From the NCBI RefSeq assembly GCF_032062135.1, contig NC_092861.1, positions 123,167,855 through 123,231,854 of the forward strand: a DNA stretch of 64,000 bases, written 5' to 3'. Made by a program: the position numbers and the translations under genes. Position 1 is the first letter of the stretch. Every line of letters begins with the position of its first letter. Below the pieces are notes generated by a model. The model ran no database searches. It was not told where the DNA came from and saw only the letters and a list, made by a program, of their open reading frames with translations. Below, piece by piece: positions 58,213-64,000 of this stretch. Origin of the DNA: Pyxicephalus adspersus. Its lineage: Eukaryota > Chordata > Amphibia > Anura > Pyxicephalidae.

Positions 58213-59089
58213 TAGTGTTGGTGTTTGAATTCGGGTTGTCCTTATATTCGACCCGAATATGGCTGTTTGAATTCGGATAGACCTGACCCAAAAAACAGGG
58301 GATTCGACGGCGCAAATTTGTGTGTAAATAAATGTGTTAAAAAAATAATGTTAAAGTAAATTATTGAATATGTGTGATTTGTGTAACTAACTTTTATTTT
58401 TTTACAGGTCACCCCACAATGACCGGATGACTCCTGAATCCTCCTGTCAGTGTGGGACCCCCGGGCACCAGAGGTTAAATAGGGACAAGTTTACCAAGTT
58501 TACCCATTCATCACCTCCAGTGCTCTGTGATTGGCTGAGAAAAGGTAAACCTCAAGCATCATCAGGATTTTCCTTTCCCCAGCCATGCACAGAGCACTAG
58601 TGGTGAATAAATAGGGAATCTTGTCCCCATTTAGCCTCTAGTGCCTCGGGGATCTTCTCAATGAATGCCGCGGTCGCATTCATTGAGAACAGTGTGGGAT
58701 CTGCGGCACTAGAAGTTAAATAGGGACAAGTCTCCCCATTCAAAACATCTAGTGCTCTGTCATTGGCTGAGGAAAGCTTTCCTATTTCCTATTCCTGGAT
58801 AGAGTTTCTCCCTCCAGGAACACAAGACTCCCTGTGTTCTTGGATAGAGAATCTCTATCCAAGAACACATACAACTAGTAAAGGGCTGCAAGAGCAATCA
58901 GGGGAGCGGAGCTGTCAGCTCTGCTCCCCTGATTGCTTTTGCAGTTCTTCGCAGTCCCTAAAAATAACCCCAATTTTTCCACCATTTACATTAATGGTGT
59001 TCGAATTTGGCATTCGATAATAGGAACAATATCTCCCTATTCGATCGAATAGCTGTCGAATCTAATAGTGAGATATTCGACCAACACTA
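58213..59089 (+). mobile_element. hAT-type non-autonomous element, family 1, copy 3
   Basis: An 877-bp element with ends TAGTGTTGGTGTTTGAATTC and TATTCGACCAACACTA, and a perfect 8-bp duplication outside. It is the best-preserved member of the family. The left part has GAATTCGG repeats and the right part many TTCGA/TCGAA sites. Internally there is a 17-bp-arm hairpin at GTGTTCTTGGATAGAGA (58834 on) and a 59-bp near-perfect hairpin at 58886-58944 around GAGCGGAGCTGTCAGCTCTG. Unlike copies 1 and 2 it lacks the CATTTGTTACATTTT hairpin and has extra AGTGCTCTGT/GGCTGAG segments, so the interior is modular. Non-coding. Confidence 0.9.
58886..58944. repeat. 59-bp near-perfect hairpin in hAT copy 3
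   Basis: Arms begin CTGCAAGAGCAATCAGGGG and end in its complement, with two arm mismatches and almost no loop. Confidence 0.85.
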
Positions 59090-59097
59090 TACGTGAT
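59090..59097. repeat. Right target-site duplication of hAT copy 3
   Basis: TACGTGAT, identical to 58205-58212. Confidence 0.87.
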
Positions 59098-60149
59098 AAT
59101 ATAGCAAGGATTCAAGAATGACTGAAATTGTTAAAATTACTCACTTTTTATGAAGACTTTTGTTTACTTGGACTTAATTATTTTATGAAGTACCCACAGA
59201 TGGTTAATGTGCAAGTTAGGGTCTATGGGTTTTTGAAAATTCAGTCTGTAAATGGATAGATTTTTTTTGCTTTCCTCTGGATCTATCTGGAATATTTAGG
59301 GTTCTAGCATGTTTGTTTCCTTATAGGTTGAACATAAAGTGTTTTTTTCAACCCAACTAGTTAACAACTCGGAGACATTTGTCATCCCATTAACAAAAAG
59401 TGTCCAAAAAGAAACGTTTATGGCAAGATCGTTAAGTATTTTTTTAAGGAAATCTGCTGAAAAGGACTGTAAACAGTTTCAGCTAGGGTCAAGGAAAGAT
59501 TTTTTATAACTCTTTTTTTTTAATGGCGTGTATTTGAAAGGCACAGGGCTATTGGTAAGTGGTACCTTACATTTTTATGGTTCTGATTTTATCTATTCTG
59601 ACTTCAGATCTAGTATTTGAGCAATCCAAGCTCAATTTAGAGTTTAGATATCCTGCACTTGAGACAAATGATCCAATAACAGATGGCCGCAATTGGCATG
59701 CTGGTCTTCATCTTCTGCAGTGGGCAAACTTCAAAGCAGTGCACAGCTAGACCAGGTATTGTTTTCTGTTACCTAAGGTGAAAGCTCAGGGTCAATCAAT
59801 AGGAACAAATAGGAGCTTAAAAAAGTGACAGTGAGTGCTTGCTATATTGAGCTATTGAGATTAAGGGACAGAGAAGAGTTTAAAAAAAAATAATAAAATG
59901 GGAAAGACAGTGCTTGTCAAGGTGCAATTTTTCTACTGCTAGTCAGGAACTGGGCTTTGGGCAAATATGGACAAATAGGAGTATAGGAGTATAATAGGAG
60001 TAATAAAAAAGAGTAAAATCACAGCCATTATCTCCAGTTTTACACAGGCATTATTTCCTATTATTGGGTTACCTGAGTAAAATCATATCATCATTTTATT
60101 ATTTAGACCTTTCCTAATAACTCCTTCGGTTTAAAAAAAAAACTGTAAC
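59098..60149. other. Non-coding stretch before the Gypsy remnant
   Basis: AT-rich. No LTR or primer-binding site recognised upstream of the gag remnant. Confidence 0.45.
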
Positions 60150-60763
60150 AGCTGTATTGTAACAGCTGGCCAACAAAAACACATGGTTGCATCCAGCTGA
60201 AAGAGAAAGTTGTCCTAAAAAACAGTGGGCAGGATTGGAGGCCCCCGTTATTACCTGGAGAATCCCAAAAGGCCTATTATGACCTAGAACCGTTGGAAGC
60301 AAGAGACTTTGCCCGGCTTAAGGCTGAAATATTGGCACGGCTGGGTGTTAACCTGGCTGTCCGGGCCCAGTGTGCGTATAACTGGTTTTATCAAGCAGAG
60401 AAACCTCAAAGATCACAAATGTATGATCTGATCCATCTAACAAGAAAGTGGCTACAACTAGAAACGTTGTCAGGATCGCAAATTGTGGAACGGGTAGTCG
60501 TGGACCGGTTCCTAAGATCCCTCCCTGTTTCCATCCAAAAGTGGGTGAGTCATGGAGACCCGTCGCCAGCAGACAAACTGGTGGACCTGGTGGAAAGGTA
60601 CTTAGCTGCCGAGAACCTAAATGCCTCTCTTCAGTACTCCCGGACTTTCCACCCCAAGACCAGACCATCCCCAGCTGTGGGTAAAATTGAACCAAGGTAT
60701 GGGGGTGGAGAGAGTAAGAAAAGGGAGGCTCAGGGTATTAGGCAGACTCCAGTCAATGTATAG
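60150..60763 (+). pseudogene. Ty3/Gypsy gag remnant with SCAN-like capsid domain
   Basis: From about 60198 the translation is gag-like (AERESCPKKQWAG). The frame then shifts and continues from about 60254 with GESQKAYYDLEPLEARDF. A helical region follows (LKAEILARLGV, then LTRKWLQLE near 60445 and SQIVERVVVDRFLRSLP near 60475). The order resembles the SCAN domain, which was derived from the gag of a Gypsy-type element. A TAG at 60761-60763 stops the frame, yet the same frame continues beyond it into a zinc-knuckle region. The start of gag is missing or unrecognisable and no LTR is attached. In an intact element this protein would form the particle that packages element RNA. This copy is dead. 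Confidence 0.82.
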
Positions 60764-61366
60764 TGGGAGAGACTGGAAAGGCTGGCCCCCCAGGAGGCAG
60801 CCAAAAATATTATTTACTACCACTGCCGGGAAAAAGGACATATTGCTGCAAATTGCCCTGTGGTGGATGAACCAATGCAAAGTGACTTACTGATACAGGA
60901 CGATGATGAATATTTGTGTGAAATGTATATGAACACAAAACCAATTGTTGGGCTGCTAGACTCAGGTAGTGTGGTAACACTGGTGAAAGCTGAGATAGTG
61001 GCTACAGAGACCTCCTACCTCAGAACAGTGGGGTTAAAATGTCTACACGGGGACAGTAGGAAGTATCCTGTGATGATAGTGTCTTTTGAGACCTCCCTAG
61101 GTAAACTGTGTCATCAGGTGGGATTGGTTCCCCACTTACCTTATAATGCTATCATCGGGAGGGATTTTCCCAAATTCTGGGAACTCTGGGATCACTCACC
61201 CAATGCAGCACTGGCATCCTCAGAGGATGAGTATACTGAGGAGTCCTCTGATAATTGTGGGGGCACTCCGGGGTTTCCTTTGTTTGTGATAGCAGGGAAA
61301 AAAGTTAACCCTAGGAAAGAACCTGCCACCTCGCAGGAGAGCCAGAATCCAGCCCAATTGTGTTAG
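60764..61366 (+). pseudogene. Ty3/Gypsy zinc knuckle and aspartic protease remnant
   Basis: In the same frame as gag but after the TAG stop. A zinc knuckle reads HCREKGHIAANCP (about 60822-60860), with the first cysteine of the CCHC replaced by tyrosine. The aspartic protease follows, with the active-site motif LLDSGSVVTLV near 60952 and the flap-side IIGRDFP near 61150. It ends at a stop near 61365. The linker that normally joins protease to reverse transcriptase is largely absent, so a deletion separates this part from the next. The protease would have cut the Gag-Pol polyprotein. It is non-functional here. Confidence 0.85.
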
Positions 61367-61895
61367 TCCCCAAACCAGATGCAAGCTGGAGATTCTGCAA
61401 AGATTACCATAAGCTGAATCAGATCACTAAATTTGACACCTATCCTATGCCCCATGTCAAATTTCGGTTGGGGAATGCTAGATATATGACCACCTTAGAT
61501 CTAACCAAGGGATATTGGCAGATTCCCCTGTCCGAGTCAGCTAAGGAGAAAACCGCTTTTGTAACCCCTGATGGAGAATTCCAGTACCTAAGGATGCCCT
61601 TTGGGTTACAGAATGCTCTAGCTACATTCCAGCGGGTGATGGATAAGGTACTCTGACCCCATCAAAAATATGCTGCGGCCTACCTGGATGACGTAGTCAT
61701 TCATAGTGCAGATTGGGCCTCGCATTTGGTAAAGGTTTAGGCTCTACTAAACACGCTGCAGAGAGCAGGGTTTGTCGCAAACCCTAAAAAGTTATTGGGC
61801 TAGAAGAAGCCAAATATCTGGGGTATACCATTCAGAGAGGAATAATAAAACCTCAGGAAAATAAAGTGGATGCCATCAAGAATAAAGGCAACAGA
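61360..61895 (+). pseudogene. Ty3/Gypsy reverse transcriptase remnant, truncated
   Basis: Shifted in frame relative to the protease. The first 98 codons give VPKPDASWRFCKDY, YMTTLDLTKGYWQIPL (first catalytic Asp) and RMPFGLQNALATFQRVMD. A TGA lies just after 61656. The same frame resumes with the catalytic YLDDVVIHS at about 61681-61707, meets a TAG near 61738, and changes frame near 61797 before KYLGYTI and KPQENKVDAIK. The copy ends near 61895. RNase H, integrase and the 3' LTR are missing. The catalytic Asp residues remain, but at least two stops and a frameshift inactivate it. Confidence 0.88.
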
Positions 61896-62054
61896 GATGT
61901 ATGGATTTTATGTATGTATCACTCCTCACAACCACAAGTAACAGTCCCCTACCAAAGCCCATTTCATGGTTTGTGTCAATGCTTTCTTTGCATTTAGGTT
62001 CAACAAACTAGAGAGAATGTTCACTAAGCCTACTACCAATTGAACTTAAGTGTA
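61896..62054. other. Short non-coding spacer
   Basis: No recognised feature between the Gypsy break and the SINE. Confidence 0.4.
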
Positions 62055-62352
62055 TCATGGTGACTCAGTGGTTAGCAGTTTGACTTTACAGCACTAGGTC
62101 CTAGGTTTGAATCTTGGCCAGGATACTATCTGTATAGAGTTTGCATGTTTTCCCTCAGTGTTTGGGTTTCTTTCCACATGACAAAATTATGCAGTTAGAT
62201 TAATTGGCCTACCCCCAAATTACCCTTAGACTGTGTTCATGACATATAACTATGGTAGCGACATTAGATTGTGAGCCCCTTTGAAGGACAGCTAGTGAAA
62301 TGACTAAGGACTTTGTAAAGTGCTGCGTAATATGTTGGCACTATATTATTAC
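62055..62352 (+). mobile_element. tRNA-headed SINE with L2-like tail, copy 3
   Basis: GACTCAGTGGTTAGCAGTTT, B-box-like GGTTTGAATCTTGGCC, middle GAGTTTGCATGTTTTCCC, tail CATTAGATTGTGAGCCCCTT and then GTGCTGCGTAATATGTTGGC. This copy shows the L2-like tail most clearly. Confidence 0.88.
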
Positions 62353-63675
62353 AAGATAATACTAAATGTATCTGCCACTAGTCAAATTCATAGAAAGTAA
62401 TTTGTATATTAACTTCCATCTTTCCTAAACTCTTCTCCTCCATCCTCCATACAAAAGCAAATAAAATTACAGTAGTTATTAGGGAGGACTTTTTAAAATA
62501 TCATTTTAAAATATCATTTTAAAATATATTCACCTTTGCACCAATCTACTAGTACTAAGCCATAAAGAGTTTTTTAAAGTTTGAAAAAATAAATTCCAAA
62601 AAAAGAGGGCTCGGATGATTTATGACCTGTCGGTATCCTCCATCTGATCCAGGTGCTTTGTTCACATTAACTTTATTTTTCTGAACCAACATCACTGTTG
62701 AGCAATTGTAGTGCATTCAAAATCAGGGTTATATCATCCCTACATCAGCCCCAGCACCTTTCTTTGTATTTACAGAGAAAAAGAAGGTATTTAATAGGCT
62801 TGCATACTCTTGATCCTCAGGGAGCAACTCTATGTTATTATTCTTTAGTGCTCCTTGACTTTTTTACACTTATTATATCATTGTTTTTCTTTCTTTAGAA
62901 GCGTGTTGCTTATATCAAATAGTTGTTAACTGGATTTCTTTTGTGTTGCATACTTTCCATGTTTAAAAGTGTTAGCTCAGTTTTATATTTTTTATTGACC
63001 TTTTCTTATTGTTTATGGCTTTTCTAACACTAAAAGTAAGGTACATAGCTTTTGTTTTTAGCCTTTTAAACCTATTGCCCGTGGGAATAAACTGTGTAAT
63101 GTGTTTACATAAAATCAATCGGAAACACTCCCATTTATGTCCAGGGTCTTGTGTTGACAATCTTCCTTCCCAAACTAAACCACTTGCTGCCCAACTAGGT
63201 CTGCTCATTACCTTTGGACGTTTGACTATCGCCTCCACACTGTCACATATTATAGTCCCATGGGGTAACTGAGAACTTGAAGACACATGAAAACCTTAAG
63301 TGAAAATGGTTTGCTATAGGCTAAAGGTCTGATTGGAGCAGCTATTAAATCTATGATTTCGGCATCCTGCAAATTTGTTTCAGTTTGAAAGTCTTTTCAA
63401 ATTTTTATCTAAGATCTGATGTTTATATTTAGTAACTTATATGTTTGTTTCTTTCTATGTTGCTGAATATATATGGTAAGAGTGCACCTAAATGTTTGTA
63501 GACAAATAATATATGTATACTGTATATATTTATATAAAACAATATTGTTCACAGACATTCTGGAAATATATTTACATTCTTTTGCTCTGCAAAATAAAAG
63601 CACAGATGATGTAAGTAAAATTGTACTAATATGCAAGGTGTTTCATTATCTGTTTGCATGACCAGGAAGATGCAC
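62353..63675. other. AT-rich non-coding stretch
   Basis: A short tandem TTTTAAAATATCA repeat lies near 62491-62525. No gene recognised. Confidence 0.5.
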
Positions 63676-64000
63676 ATCTTCAATCACAAGCTTACCAATG
63701 GTCCTTTATGTGCACATAGGGTCATGCATGTCTATATATGCATAGCTCAGTGCATGCAAGGGTGTTCATGCACATTGTTACTGACCAAACAGGCTATTTA
63801 AACAAGGCCTTGCCAAAGATTAATGCTGACTTGTCTTCAGCTTCACACATGACTCTTGACCTGTATTCCTGTGCCTTCTGGACTGTTCCTGTTACCAATC
63901 CGATTTGTCTTGTCTGGCTCCTGTTCTGCTACCTGTTTCTGGCCCCAGCTTGAACATCAACTGCCTCCTCCTTGGTACCTGATCCACTTGAGTGATACCG
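63676..64000 (+). mobile_element. Probable LTR of a frog retrotransposon, runs off the window
   Basis: A TATA-like GGCTATTTAAACAAGGCC at 63792-63809 is followed by a C/T-rich tract of repeated CTGACTTG, CTTGACCTG, TTCCTGTGCC, GACTGTTCCTG and CTGGCTCCTG units. This arrangement, TATA box then pyrimidine-rich R/U5-like tract, is typical of frog Gypsy-class LTRs. The 3' end and any internal region lie outside. Relation to the Gypsy remnant 1.8 kb upstream is unknown. Confidence 0.42.

Noticed and set aside
60348..60880. Open frames on the other strand and in other frames over the Gypsy gag region.
   Set aside because: They are shadows of the gag and protease frame, which has clear family motifs.
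1..64000. CRISPR arrays, tRNA or rRNA genes, bacterial or phage operons, or a new defence system.
   Set aside because: No regularly spaced repeats with unique spacers, no tRNA cloverleaf outside the SINE heads and no dense gene clusters. The sequence is vertebrate repeat-rich intergenic DNA.

Overview
The window is 64 kb of vertebrate, most probably anuran (frog), nuclear DNA. The evidence is its repeat content: L2/CR1-type LINE fragments, a SINE whose 3' tail copies that LINE, hAT, palindromic MITE and Gypsy remnants, CA/TA/ATCT microsatellites and AT-rich single-copy DNA, with no operons, dense genes or bacterial signals. The species cannot be fixed from the sequence. Two runs of N (33023-33569 and 51441-51896) are assembly gaps. 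I find no intact host protein-coding gene, tRNA, rRNA or CRISPR array, so this is intergenic or deep intronic DNA. Almost all open frames are short chance frames. The recognisable protein-coding matter is broken transposable-element sequence.

Layout. 1-2 kb: a hAT-type non-autonomous element with a perfect 8-bp target-site duplication (TSD), abutting a palindromic MITE. 2.5-6.8 kb: L2 3' ends, a SINE, a hAT end fragment and an antisense L2 reverse-transcriptase fragment. 11.1-11.9 kb: second copy of the first hAT family. 12-15 kb: an L2 tail, a G+C-richer MITE-like block, and a MITE split by an L1-like poly(A) insertion. 18-19 kb: a short Charlie-like hAT and a palindromic MITE. 21.5-22.2 kb: a degenerate minisatellite and an L2 3' end. 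23-25.3 kb: a local duplication. 36.4-36.7 kb: a hAT transposase BED-finger relic. 44.6-45.4 kb: a second hAT family with a tandem hairpin array. 49.9-50.5 kb: a 318-bp tandem duplication differing at one base. 50.6-51.4 kb: two back-to-back short hATs and a reversed copy of the second hAT family running into a gap. 56-57 kb: a strand-asymmetric C-rich block. 58.2-59.1 kb: third copy of the first hAT family. 60.15-61.9 kb: a Ty3/Gypsy remnant (SCAN-like gag, protease, partial reverse transcriptase). 63.7-64 kb: a probable LTR running off the end.

The most notable signal is in the hAT elements. Two families with different terminal repeats carry the same internal hairpin cassette, which implies exchange of modules between non-autonomous transposons. 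Several single-copy blocks look like conserved non-coding elements, but only alignment could prove it. I do not see a new cellular system here.
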